NCBI RefSeq assembly: GCF_042477335.2
Contig: NC_091256.1
Coordinates: 34,068,001-34,132,000 of the forward strand
Length of the DNA stretch: 64,000 nucleotides
Direction of reading: 5' to 3'
DNA from: Ovis canadensis
Lineage: Eukaryota > Chordata > Mammalia > Artiodactyla > Bovidae
Position 1 is the stretch's first letter. Each line of letters begins with the position of its first letter. The translations under genes were made by a program, and so were the position numbers. The notes below the pieces were generated by a model. That model did not search any database. It worked only from the letters and a program-made list of their open reading frames with translations, and was not told where the DNA came from. Of this stretch, positions 1-12,500 are shown piece after piece.

Positions 1-42
1 GTCAGTCATGACTGATGCGACTTAGTAGCAGCAGCAGTACAC
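1..42 (+). repeat. BOV-A2/Bov-tA SINE 3' end (cut by window edge)
   Basis: The sequence CATGACTGATGCGACTTAG followed by a short AGC run is the tail of the Bov SINE family in sense orientation. The body lies left of the window. Confidence 0.7.
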
Positions 43-483
43 ACTGGGAAGAATTAAGAATTTTTACACATGAAAATTCAGAGACACCTGTGAAACATCA
101 AAGTAGGATTTTGGGTGTAGAAATCTAGAGTTTGATTATTCTAAACTAGACACAGATATTGGAATTCTAGGTAAAAGACCCATCAATGAAGTCATTATTT
201 GTGGATTAGACCACCTAGCGAGAACCTAGGACAGAATCATGGTGAATACTGACAATCATGGAAAGGGAGACAAAGAGAAACCAAGAAAGGAGACTGAGTA
301 GGAGTGGCCAGTAGGGAGAAGAGGAAAAGCAGGACAGTGCGAAGAGTTCGTTATAAGGGGCAGGGGCCAATGGTGTCAAAGCCACTAAGACTTCCTGCTG
401 GACGGTGGGTGTCCTGGAAAACAGCACTCCATCATCTTCTCTAGTGAGCGCTATCTTCAAGTTACTGCTGAGTCCCCATTAAC
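43..483. other. unassigned sequence left of BovB
   Basis: I see no exon, RNA or recognised repeat in this stretch. The short antisense open frame across it has no family resemblance. Confidence 0.5.
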
Positions 484-1735
484 AACACTAAAGCTTTTGA
501 CTGTGTGGATCACAACAAACAGTGGAAAATTCTTAGAGATGGGAATACCAGACCACCTTACCTGACTCCTGCAAAACCTTTATGCAGGTCAAGAAGCAAC
601 AGTTAGAACTGGACATGGAACAACAGACTGGTTCCAAATCGGGAAAGGAGTACATCAAGGCTATATATTGTCACCCTGCTTCAGTTCAGTTCCGTTCAGT
701 CGCTCAGTTGTGTCCGACTCTTTGCGACCCCATGAATTGCAGCATGCCAGGCCTCCCTGTCCATCACCAACTCCCAGAGTTCACTCAAACTCACGTCCAT
801 CAGTCGGTGATGCCATCCAGCCATCTCATCCTCTGTCATCCCCTTCTCCTCCTGCCCCCAATCCTTCCCAGCATCAGAGTCTTTTCCAATGAGTCAGCTC
901 TATGCATGAGGTGGCCAAAGTACTGGAGTTTCAGCTTTAGCATCATTCCTTCCAAAGAACACCCAGGACTGATCTCCTTTAGAATGCAGAGTATACCATG
1001 AGAAATGCCAGGCTGGATAAACCACAAGTTGGAATCGAGATTGCTGGGAGAAATATCAATCACCCTCAGATATGCAGATGACACCACTCTTATGGCAGAA
1101 AGTAAAGAGGAACTAAAGAGTCTCTTGACGAAAGTGAAAGAGGAGAGTGAAAAAGCTGGCTTAAAATTCAACATTCAAAAAAACTAAGATCATGGCATCT
1201 GGTCCCATTACTTCATGGCAAATAGATGGGGAAACAGCAAGAGACTTTATTTTCTTGGTCTCCAAAATCACTGCAGATGGTGACTGCAGCCATGAAATTA
1301 AAAGACACTTGCTTCTTGGAAGAAAAGTTATGACCAACCTAGATAGCATATTAAGAAGCAGAGACTTTGCCAACAAAGGTCTGTCTAGTGAAAGCTATGG
1401 TTTTTCCAGTAGTCATGTATGATGTGAGTTGGACTGTAAAGAAAGCTAAGTGCTGAAGAATTGATGCGTTTGAACTGTGGTGTTGGAGAAGACTCTTGAA
1501 AGTCACTTGGACTGCCAGGAGATCAAACCAATCAATCCTAAAGGACATCAGTCCTGAATATTCATTGGCAAGACTAATGCTGAAGCTTAAGCTCCAATAC
1601 TTTGGCCACTTGATGTAAAGAACTGACTCACTGGAAAAGATCCTGACGCTGGGAAAGATTGAAGCCAGGAGAAGGGGGCGACAGAGGATGAGATGGTTGG
1701 ATAGCATCACCAACTCGATAGACATTCAGTTCAGT
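484..1735 (+). repeat. BovB (RTE) LINE fragment, interrupted
   Basis: The left part (484-664) matches the reverse-transcriptase region seen intact at 12920-13120. The right part (984 onward) resumes in the RT core with the YADDT motif region and reaches near the 3' end, with frameshifts and stops. A 300-bp antisense BovB 3' end is inserted between. It is a dead copy downstream of BPNT1. Confidence 0.88.
679..980 (-). repeat. antisense BovB 3' end (ART2A-like) nested in BovB
   Basis: It begins with the characteristic TTCAGTTCAGTTCCGTTCAG in reverse orientation and reads through the BovB C-terminal coding and 3' end. About 15 bp of host BovB (TTATTTAAC...) is missing at the junction. Confidence 0.8.
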
Positions 1736-1761
1736 TTGACTGAACTGAACTGAACATGATT

Positions 1762-2245
1762 ACCCAAGGGGAAACATGGGATGGGAGAGATGTTACAAAT
1801 TAGGATCTTATAATTAATATACACACACTACTATATATAAGATAGATAACCAACAAGGACCTACTCTATAGCACAGGGAACTCTACTCTATACTCTGTAA
1901 TAACCTATATGGGAAAAGAATCTATGTATGTATATGTGTGTGTGGGTGTTAGTCTCTCAGTCTTGTCTGACTCTGGGACCCCAAGGACTGTAGCTTGCCG
2001 AGCTCCTCTGTCCATGGAATTCTCTAGGCAAGAATACTGGTGTGGGTTGCCATTCCCTTCTCCAGGGGATCTTCCCAACCCACAGATCGAGGTCTCCTGC
2101 ATTGCAGGCAGATATTTTACCGTCTGAGACACCAGAGAAACCCAGTGTGTGTATATGTATAGTTGAATGGGTTTGTGGTACACCTGAAATTAAGACAATG
2201 TTGTAAATCAACTATACTCCAGTAAAATATAAAATGAAAAAACAG
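1762..2245 (+). repeat. L1 3' UTR interrupted by a Bov-tA SINE
   Basis: The left piece (ending ...CCTATATGGGAAAAGAATCT) and the right piece (CACCTGAAATTAAGACAATG...) are the two halves of a ruminant L1 3' end. An antisense Bov-tA lies between, at about 1935-2150. Confidence 0.75.
1935..2150 (-). repeat. Bov-tA SINE
   Basis: It carries the Bov-tA hallmarks in reverse: GTCTGACTCTGGGACCCC, TTCTCCAGGGGATCTTCCC and the terminal TCTGAGACACCAG. It is inserted into an L1 3' UTR. Confidence 0.9.
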
Positions 2246-2497
2246 TGAATCAAAATTTAGTTTCTGTAAGAAATATTGGAAATATGCAGTTAAAACTATA
2301 AGGGTAAGCCAAATATCATTATCATGATATGGACATACCCTGTTCAAATGTGTTAATGATCTTATTTTGGAAATATAGAGTGTAAAATTTTCACTCATTT
2401 TAAAGTATTATGCAGGATGAAACAAAGAATCAATATCACTGGGCTGTGAATTCATATTTTCTGAAAAGCTTCCCAGGTAATTTTGACATGTAGTGGG

Positions 2498-2622
2498 TTG
2501 CTGCTGCTGCTGCTGCTGCTAAGTCGCTTCAGTTGTGTCTGACTCTGTGCGACCCCATAGACGGCAGCCCACCAGGCTCCCTGTCCCTGGGATTCTCCAG
2601 GCAAGAACACTGGAGTGGGTTA
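2498..2622 (-). repeat. BOV-A2-type SINE, truncated
   Basis: A (TGC)n run leads into AAGTCGCTTCAGTTGTGTC and the rest of the Bov core, then stops at GAGTGGGTT. Flanking DNA from 2245 to 2890 is otherwise AT-rich with no recognised feature. Confidence 0.88.
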
Positions 2623-2889
2623 GGGGATGATTAATTTAAACCAATTGCTTAGTCCAATAACAGAAAAATTATTTAAAAGTATGGGACAGAGACTTAAAAT
2701 ATAAAAATGTAGGCAGAATGTTCAAATAATTTTGATAGCATGTATTATAATCTCCCTTTGGAAGGATTAGGGTCAATTACCCAACTTTCCAGAGTTAGGT
2801 TGCATTATGATGCTGTAAGATTAAAGTAATGCCCACAGTAGAAAATATATCATTTTCAAATAACTTGAGACAAAAAAAGCTGGTGAATA

Positions 2890-3390
2890 AGAGAAAGAGC
2901 TAAAAGTAAATAATTTATTATAAAGAAACATTTCTCCAAAATCTGTTTCTTCAACATATACAATGACATTTTAATGTATTCAGGATGGGAGTAGGGAAAC
3001 TTTTTACATTACACTGAAAGACAATGAGATTCAGGTTAACAACTGGTTTTATGCCCTAGAGAAATCTGGTTTACAAAATAGGAATGTTGATTCAACAATG
3101 GATCAGGACAGCAAATTGGAAATAAACTTTTCTTTCACTGCACCAAATAAAAGGAAGAAAAGAAATGTGACACAGAGTGACTTTGCAAATTTTCCAGATG
3201 TCAAAATTGGTCTGGGTGATTGATTTATCAAGACATTTAAAAATTCTACTTCCTCCTCCTAAGTAATCAAATGTAAACTGGTGATCAACAATGAAGTAAA
3301 AGTAGAGCTCAAATTCCATTCAATTAGTTTTAAAATGTATTATTTTTGAGAACCAAGTCCTTCTCCTGGCTGAGTTGACGAGATTTCCCT
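2890..3390 (-). other. BPNT1: BPNT1 3' UTR, approximate
   Basis: Downstream of the stop codon the minus strand stays free of recognised SINEs to about 2890. A canonical AATAAA on the minus strand lies at 2919-2914, which would place cleavage near 2890-2900. The end is inferred only from that signal. The segment 2987-3086 recurs, diverged, in the last intron at 3874-3974. Confidence 0.45.
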
Positions 3391-3539
3391 TCAAGGAACA
3401 AGTGCATTTTTAACAGACTGGGGAACTTGACTTGCATAATAGTCATAATTCCTCAGTGTGGCCAGGACTCCGGCCGAGTTCATGTGCTTCACCTCCTTGT
3501 TATACTGAAGGGCATTTCCATGGATATCGGTTAACTTGC
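3391..3539 (-). CDS. BPNT1: BPNT1 terminal coding exon (residues 260-308 and stop)
   Basis: After a TTCCACAG acceptor the exon encodes [20 protein letters not shown] and on to ...SVKNALVP, then TGA at 3393-3391. The C-terminus has the expected family length. The 3' UTR continues to lower coordinates. Confidence 0.96.
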
Positions 3540-6500
3540 CTGTGGAAAAACATCAATACAATGTCAATGACTGATCAGATCATCTAAGCGTTTCTTGCTT
3601 CCCTATGTAATAATATACAATGAATGTTGGATAAAATAAGGAAGATGAGGAGGGACCGCAAAGGTTAAGTGTTAATTTCTGTTGCAGTTTAAGACTAACT
3701 AAAGGCTGTCATTATTTTCTCCTCCTTGATTAAAATAATTTAGTTTTTTTTTTTTTGTTTTTTTGCCTTACTGTGCAGCATGTGGGATCTTATTTCCCCA
3801 ACCAGGGATTGAACCCATACCCCTGCACTGGAAGCGCAGGATTTTAACCACAGGACCATCAGGGATGTCCAGTGGGAGTAGGGAAACTTTTTACTTTCCT
3901 CTGAAAGACAAGAATGAAATTCAGGTAACAACTGGTTCTGTACCCTACAGAAATCTGGTTTACAAAACAGGAATTTTTCAATTTATTTCTTGGTATCAAT
4001 TAACTTCTCTTTTTCTGGAGTGATTATTTTCCTATTGATTCTATTCCATCACCCACAGTTCCTTTCTAAAGTATTTCCTTCATTTTACCATTTATCAGTA
4101 ACACTTCATTTGGTAACAGTTGAAGTATGTTCATAAAATATAACTGTCATATTACAGTTTCATTTAATATTTTTGTTTGTTTTCTGCATTTTCTCCCGCC
4201 AGCCCCTCTCCCCCTTTAAAGTGTATTTTTAGCTGCACTGGGTCTTTGCTGCAGCTCACGGGCTTCTACAGTTGTCAGGCATGGGCTCAGTAACTGCAAT
4301 GGGCAGGCTCAGGTGCAGGATGTGTGATCTGAGTTTTCCAACCAGGGACTGAACTTGCATTCCCTGTATTGGCAGTGCAGAGCCACTGGACCACCAGAGA
4401 AGCCCTAATGAGAATGAGAACGGATTGTGATGCATTTAACTTCCCTGTCATGTAATGTGCTAACAAGGCACTGATGCAATAATGTACCAGGAGAAATGAG
4501 AGACTGAAAATCGAGCGTTTAAGAGTCGATGAGATCACAGGAGTTCCCTGGCAATCCAGTGGTTAGGACCCTGTGCTTTCACTGCTGTGAAAGTGAGAGT
4601 TGCTCATTTGTGTCCAACTCTTTGCGACTCCATGGACTATACAGTCCATGGAATTCTCCAGGCCAGAATCCTGGAGTCAGTAGCCTTTCCTTTCTCTAGT
4701 AGATCTTCCTGACCCAGGGATCGAACCCAGATCTCCCTCATTGCAGGTGGATTCTTTACCAGCTGAGCCACAAGGGAAGCCTGTGGCCGGATTCAGTTCC
4801 TGGCTGGGGAACTAACATCCCATGAGCCACACGTTGTGGTACCCCCTGCCACAATACAGATGTGATCTGATGTCTATCTGAATGTGAAAAATCATCTTGC
4901 TATGTATATATTTGTAGTATTTTTGGAGTCAGAAAAAAAATTCCAAGTCTATGATCTTCAGCACTAGCCCTGAGACATTTATCAATATTGGCGTAGAAGA
5001 AACTGAGGTGAGGATAATCACAATAAATATTCTGCTTTTCAAGAGAAAAAACCCCTAAAAGCATTAAAGCCATACATTAATAAGGATTTCATTAAGTTAA
5101 CTACATGCAGATCAAGGTCCAAAGGAGAAACTAACTAAAGAATGAGTTTACTGGAAATCTATTTTCTTACCTATAAAATGCAGGGGTTAGACCGTATAAT
5201 CTCTAACTTTCCTTCTATTATTTACATTTTAAGAGTCTAGGTAAAATAATACTACTGAAATATTATGTCCCAGCATAATATGAAAACTGTATAAAATCTG
5301 TAATTCCCCCAAATAAAATGGACTAACCTCCGACAGCATGTAAAATGACTTCTGGAGCACAGGTGTCCCACTTCTTGCATCCAGGACTTGCAAATACATA
5401 AGCAGAGGCTTTGCCTTCAATCAGCTGAATTATCTGTAAGGTTAAGAGAGTAATAACCCCTTGACTATGAAATGACTGAGGTACCAATAAAGAGAAACTG
5501 CTAGTTTTTTTTTTTTTTTCTCAAGCATTTCGATTCCTCAATCAGGCTCAACTTAGGTTAAAGCCTTCAGCAGGTATAAATGACACGCGTATTATGAAGA
5601 AACATACAGAGTACATGTGTAATTATACAGTGATCTGAGTGGGGGGGAAGTAGTCAAATAAGCTATAAGAAGGCTATCTGAAGCCTCTTCATATTCCAAG
5701 TTAGGAAAATAAAGTTTTCCCTTTTTTATGTTGTTTTTCTTTTTATTGTGAAAACTGTATATATTTTGTTGTAGAAAAAGTAAAGTTTTTTAGTCTTGTA
5801 AAAATTTGACCATTACTATGTAAAGAAGACAGAAATATCAGCCAGCACAGTAGTGTATAGGTTGTGATAAGTTCTAATAGATGTGTGATGCTGACTAATC
5901 CAACAAGCAGTTTCATAAGTCTTTGTTTAGGAATCATGCGTGTGTGTATGCTCAGTCAAGTCTGACTCTTTTTCACTCCATGGACTGCAGCCCACTGGGC
6001 TCCTCTGAACATGAAATTTTCCAGGCAAGAATACTGGAGTGGGTTGCCATTTCTTTTTCCAGGGGATCTTCCCAACCCAAGAATCAGACCTGCACTTCCT
6101 GCATCTCCTGAAGTGCAGGTGGATTATTTACCACTGAGCCTCCTGGGAAGCCACGTTTTAGAATCATACTTGTTACTATTTCTGCTACCAAAGTGTGAAT
6201 TTTGCATGTTACTAATACCTGTAATATTCATATAAAAATAAGGTTGCCAATAGAAACTGTGTGACTCTAGACATAAACTTGCCACTTGGCTTATTTTTTG
6301 GTTACACTGTGAAATAACTAGTACTATAAAATTCAGACTGCAAATACTGAGATGAAAAGACCAGCCCAGGAGAATGAGGAGAAAGAATGTCAGTGAACAC
6401 AAGGTAACCTGCTATTCTTTTTAGGATTACTATATTCAAGAACACCTTCAAACCATTAAACCTTGCTGTAGACTTCTGAGTAAGAGCTTTCTCTTTCTTT

Positions 6501-9500
6501 GAGGAAATCTGCGTCAAGTCTTTATTATGTGCCAAGAACTGTGCCAGGAATACTTTCTGAGAGAAGAGGGGCTAGCTGTAACTTTTGTTAGATTTTCAAA
6601 GAAGTCCTTGACGCAAAAAGGTTAAGAACTGCCCAACAAAGTCTTTTCATAGAAGAAAAAGAGGTGGGAGGTTGTGCAGGATGGGGACTTTGTTCCAATG
6701 GGGAGTGGTACCCCTTGGGAATAAAAGAGGTAATGGGTTTTGTAGTTACAAAAGTAGGAGTAAAGAGAAATCATATTTCAGGGAATACCAAGAATATATA
6801 TATATATTTTTTTTTTCAAGAATATATTTTTACTTTGAGATGTTTAAAAAATTTTTTTTTCAAAATACTGTTACTTCCAATTTTCACCCTCTTATAAGCA
6901 AATGCTTTTGAAAAATCTAGAAATAGCTGATTATTGCTTCCAAAGGGTGTGTGTGCTTAGTTGCTTACAAAGTCGCTCATGTCGTGACCAACTCTTTGCG
7001 ACCCTGTGGACTGTAGTCTGCCAGGCTCCTCGGTCCCTGGGGATTCTCCAGGCAAGAATACTGGAGGGGGTTGCCATGCCATCCTCCAGGGGATCTTTCC
7101 AACCCAGGGACTGAAGCCAGGTCTCCCGCACTGCAGGCAGATTCTTTACCATCTGAGCCACCAGGGAAGCCCACTTCCAAAGGATAAGGGAGGAGAAATG
7201 AATTCCATTCAGTTCAATAAATATTTATCATCTGTTGCCCCTGACACACAAGTGTGAAAAACACATGCTTAGGGGCATTTGGCTGTCAGGATATAGAGGA
7301 ATTTACATCCCATTCTCAACTGCTGTGAGGTGGAATCACCCAGGGATGTGGTGCAGGGGAGTGCCATGATAGGCTGTGTGTTCTCATCGCTCTAGCGGCA
7401 CTGTGAGACATGGCCTTGAATGGGGAACCACTTTGGAAGCTGCTGTAAAGTCTGGATGCAGGACAATTGATAGGTTTCAACTAGGGCACTGGCAGTTGAG
7501 ATGGACGAGACTTTAGAGGAGAATTAAAAAGATCTGGAAGTAGGATCAGATTGATAGGATGTGAGGAAGGAAGGAGGATGACTTTCAGGTGTCTGGCTAG
7601 AAGAGGTAGGAAAATGGCGATGCCATTAAGCAGACAGGAAGTAGCGAGTGGAACACATCTGGGCGCTGGTAGAGAGAGGATGCGCTCCAGCTGGGGATGC
7701 TGAATTTGAGACGCCTGAAGGATGTCATCATGATGATAACCAAGGGGCAATCAGATGAGAGGAGATCAGGGATGGAGATCAAACTGTGTTTCATTTCACC
7801 ATGTTCTCAGGATGTGGGCCTAAATGAATGAAGCGGGGAGGCATCCAGGGAGGGGCAGGCAGGCCCATCCTCAGAGTCTGTAGAAGATCTAGAAAGTAAT
7901 CCAAGAGGGTCCTTGAGAAAATAAGGACTGGCAACAGGCAGGGGGCTTTATGCAAATGACTTATATTATCACTGAACTCTCTTAGGTTAAAAAAAAAAAA
8001 TCAAATGTTACTGAAATGTGTCTTTAATGGCAAATAACGATCCTTCTTCTCTTCTCCCAAACTGATTTCACATTTTGTAAAAGCTCAGTTATTTCTTTCA
8101 GTGATTCAGTTGCATTTCAGAGGAGATGATGGACAGATCTGCATACCTTATTTCCTGCTCCCCCCACTCTCAGCACATCATCAGGGTTCATAGCTGTGAT
8201 GCAGTCTGTAACCAACTGGCTGTTATGAGACCGGGTAGTTGTGATGATGTGTTTGCCGGCGGGCACTTCTTTCAGCTGAAACCCGAAGGCACCTAAACCC
8301 AAAACTCCCCAGATAGTTCTCCCCAGCACAGCATCTGGTCCTGCCTGTGTAAACAGATGAAACAACAGCAAAGCTTGTCATCATGTAGAGAAAAAGGTTC
8401 ATTATAAATACAGCATTTAGTTATATCAGCAGCATGATTTAAAAAAAAAATGGTAATGTTATAAAGTACAAAACAGTATCATCGACAAAGAAATTTTCCT
8501 GAGAGGATCAACTGATTATTCTCATTGTTGTTTTGGTTAATAATTGGGAGTTCCCTCGTGGCTTAGTGGCTAGGATCTGGGTTTCATTGCAATGGTCCAG
8601 TTTCTATACCTGGTTGTGGAACTGAGATCTTGCAAGACATGCAGCACAGCCAAAATGATAATAATAATAATAATTGGACTTCAAAAGTATGGAAAGAAAC
8701 TTCTGGTTATTGCCTGGAGTCTTCAGGAAAGGCAATATCACATACTGATTCCTGGTCCTCTTAGGATAATCCAACGGCCTCATTATTGTATTTGCAAAGA
8801 GCTGTTTTGCAAAAGGTACATAAATTCCCAGGAAATGAAATACCATGTATTGATTACTTTTGATTGTCCAAGGAACAACAGGGATCACATTACTACGGGA
8901 ACAGGAAATGGTAATAACATATTTGGCTGCTATAGAGACAAAGTGACTCAAGAAGCTAATGCTGAAAAGTGGCCATGGATAATGGGGTCAGGGTTAAAAA
9001 ATCTCACTGACAATTATGGTGGTAAAATGACAATGACAATGCAATCCCAGAATCTGTATTTTCCTTTGCAGAGCTCAAAGAATTTTCAACCACATTATTA
9101 TAACGATAGGCTTTGCACAGAAAAACATAACCTGTATTTCAAGGAAACTAAACCTGATGCCTAAAATGGTTAACACAAAGTCATCGAAATATCACTATAG
9201 CAATAGAGTAGATATACAGACATGTATTTTTACTGAATACTAAACATGTACCAGGCATGTTTAGTACTAAGAGCTTTACATGTATTATCTCATTTAATCC
9301 TCAGAACAGTCCCATGTAATAGGTATTATCATCCTTATTTTACAGATGAGGAGCATGAATTTTGGAATCTTTCAGTAACCTGACCAAGGACTCTATAGTA
9401 TATAGTACAGTGAAGTTGCTCAGTCATGTCCGACTCTTTGCGACCCCATGGACTGCAGCCTACCAGGCTCCTCTGTCCATGGAATTTTCCAGGCGAGGAT

Positions 9501-12500
9501 ACTGGAGTGGGTTGCCGTTTCCTTCTCCAAGGACTCTAGGGAGATCATAATCAAACTGAGGCTCGTCTGTGTTCAAAGCCAGTATCTGTCATCACTGAAC
9601 TAGACTATCTACCTCTGTGCACTTGCCAAAATGTTTTCACACATATCATCTTGTTTACCCTAGAGCAGTATTCTGGGTGCTGTTACAGTGAAAGATGGTT
9701 GTGTTGCAGGGTTGGATTCCCTGGGAAGCAGGCTCTGAGTTAAGAAGGGTGTTTGTGAAGGAGTGCCCTTGGGACCCACACTGTGCAAAGGAGGGGAGGT
9801 GGTGTGAGTGGGCAGAGGGAGAAACTGAGCTATGAAGCCACAGCTTCAGCCGACCCCAGGGGGAGCTCTGGAGCCCGAATGGCTCCTCAGGGTTGTACCA
9901 AACTGGGGAGAACATATTGCAAACTGGGATGAAATGCCAGGCCTTTACACCTATCCAATCATCAGTCACCTGGAAAGGGACTGACTGCCTGGGGGAGGGG
10001 CATGTCACTGGCAAGGTGGTTCTTTACAGGCGAGGAGGAGGCTGGCCTCCAAAGTGCTGAGAGCACTCTGCAAATGGGGAAACAGAGGAACCAAAGAACA
10101 GGCACTGGGGCTCAGTGCATGCTCGCCTGCTTCTCCTGTTTGCTCTCGTGTCTACACCGTAGGAGAGGCTGGACTTTTCAGCGTACTGATGGGCTCTGGT
10201 GCTCATTACACTTCAGCTCAATTGCCAAGACCAACTTCATACTCTTAAGAAACCTATTCATGGGGACCTCCCCGGCGGTCCACTGGTCAAGATCCATGCT
10301 TCCAATGCAGGGGGTGTGGGTTAGATCCCTGGTTGGGGAACTAAGATCCCACGTGTTGTGTGGCCAAAAAATTAAAAATATTAAAAAAATTAGTAAATAA
10401 AAACATTTTTTAAAAACCCCTACTTATTAATTCAGCTCTCCAATCATTCTGAAAAACAAAAGAAAGCATACTTAATAGGGGACATGAGTATTCTGGGCCA
10501 TAGAAAGCTCACATGCCCTGTGTAAATGAACATGAAGGCAAAGAGGATGAGACCATGGACTCTTGGCGTCCTGGCAAGGTAAATGCAAACCCCACGAGGC
10601 AGCCGGCTAGCCTCCCTCTGAGCTCCTGATCTCTCAGCCTCTCTCACTGTCTCTCTCATTCAGAGTACCCAGAGTCTGGGTGTAATAAAGGCTAACACTT
10701 TCATCTTACTGATGAGATAAGTAAGATTCATAATGGTTAAGGAGCTAGCTCTGATGTTCAGACAGACTGGGTTTCTTTGCACTATGCCATGCTCTTTTTT
10801 TTTTTTTTAATTTAATCCTGTTCAGAATTCTTCTTTTAAAAGTTTTTATCAGAGGATAGCTGCTTTACAATCTTGTGTTAGTTTCTGCTATACAGCAAAG
10901 TGAATCAGCTCTACATACACATATATGCCCTCTCTTTTGGATTTCCTTCCCATTTAGGTCATCACAGAGCACCGAGTAGAGTACCCTGTGCTGTACAGTA
11001 GGTTCTGCCATGCTCTTTCAATTTGAGTACTTCCCAGCTTCAGTATCTGTTAGAAGCAATAATACAGTCTGAATTGTGAGAAGTCCTTTATGTGACTAAG
11101 AGAGTGGTATAGCGTGTGGACTGTGGTTTAGATTCCAGATCTGCCAGTGACCAACCAGGGCAAGTTATTTGTCTCAGTGTCTTCATCTTTTGAATGGGGA
11201 TGAAGGTGTCCTTAAAGAATGATGGTGTGTATCAGAACGAGATAATGCATGTAGATCCTTGAGTCTGGCAGTACACAGGAAGCTCTTGATAAATGATGAA
11301 GATTTTAAGTTGAACATTCAGCCTTGAAAACTACCAACAAAGCTGTGTGACTTTTCTCCTTGTTGCAACAAATTTTAAGGCATAAGCAAGAGAGAAGGAC
11401 GAGACAAAGAGAAAGAGAGTATACAGAAGGAAAGGCGGTAAAGGGACAGTAACAAAGGAAAGAAGCAGAACAGGGGAAAATGAGCTGGGAAATGGCATAG
11501 ACACTGGCTGCCTGGGGTATCACAAACTGCCTACTTCTTTCTACCTACCAGTGGAGCCAAAAGCCTAGCTATTTTTCTCACCTTTGCGTCATTCCTGGAT
11601 TCCCTTAACTTCTGATTTTCATCGTTCTGTGGAAAGTGAATACAAGTATTCTAACTTCAGAAAGAAATGATGGAAATTTTTAGTAATTCCAAAGCACTTA
11701 AACCTTTTTTTCGAAAAAAGGTGCCATGCATTGCAATATTATCTATGAATTAAATGCCTCTCTTTTAAGTAACAGTATTAGCTTACCTTAAAGTTTACAT
11801 GACACTCTTAAGAAACACATGATTGTAACTAAAAAAGTTATAATCATATACACGGTAGGAAAAACCCAAAGTTATCTGAGAAGTAGAAATCCTGCTCTTA
11901 ACTCAATTTAGAGATTCAGAAGTAATAGTCCCCACTCTGGTTACTTTTTTCTCTAAAGATCTACTAAATCTTTTTTCTCTGAAGATTTACTAACGTAAAT
12001 CTCTTATTTCAACAATTTCCTTTAACATTTTGTGTGATCTAATGGTAATATTCCTGATTTGGAAGTACATTAGCCTCTTGTTCTACAGAAGACAATTTCT
12101 TGAGAGTACAGTAGAAAGTCAAAGCAGATTAGAGAGACAAAATAAGAGGAAACAGTGCAAGAGCACATCTATTTAACGCTGACCATAATTTAGGCATTAT
12201 GTGCAATTACCTGCAAAACAACACAGCTAGCCTCTTTTCTTGGTTGAAATGGTTCATTTCTTCAACGTGCTTCAAGCACCACCTGTAAATCAGGTGCCTT
12301 AATGACCAAGCTAATCAAGAACCATAGCAGTAATTCCCAAAATTTTGCTTATGATTTGAATCATAAGGCATATGTAAAAAAAAAAACATATACAACACAT
12401 ACAGTGTGTCTGTGTATAGTCCCATAAATACATACACATTCCTGGTATCATCACCCCCCAGAGGTCTGACTCAGTACATCTGGGGTGTGACCTGGGAATC

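Noticed and set aside
3727-3872. tRNA-like A and B box sequence in the Glu-type SINEs
   Set aside because: These are SINE heads derived from tRNA, not tRNA genes; no intact cloverleaf with anticodon context was found.
8592-9164. 190-codon plus-strand open frame
   Set aside because: It starts inside a tRNA-Glu SINE, runs antisense in a BPNT1 intron, has no ATG-based gene structure I trust and resembles no family.
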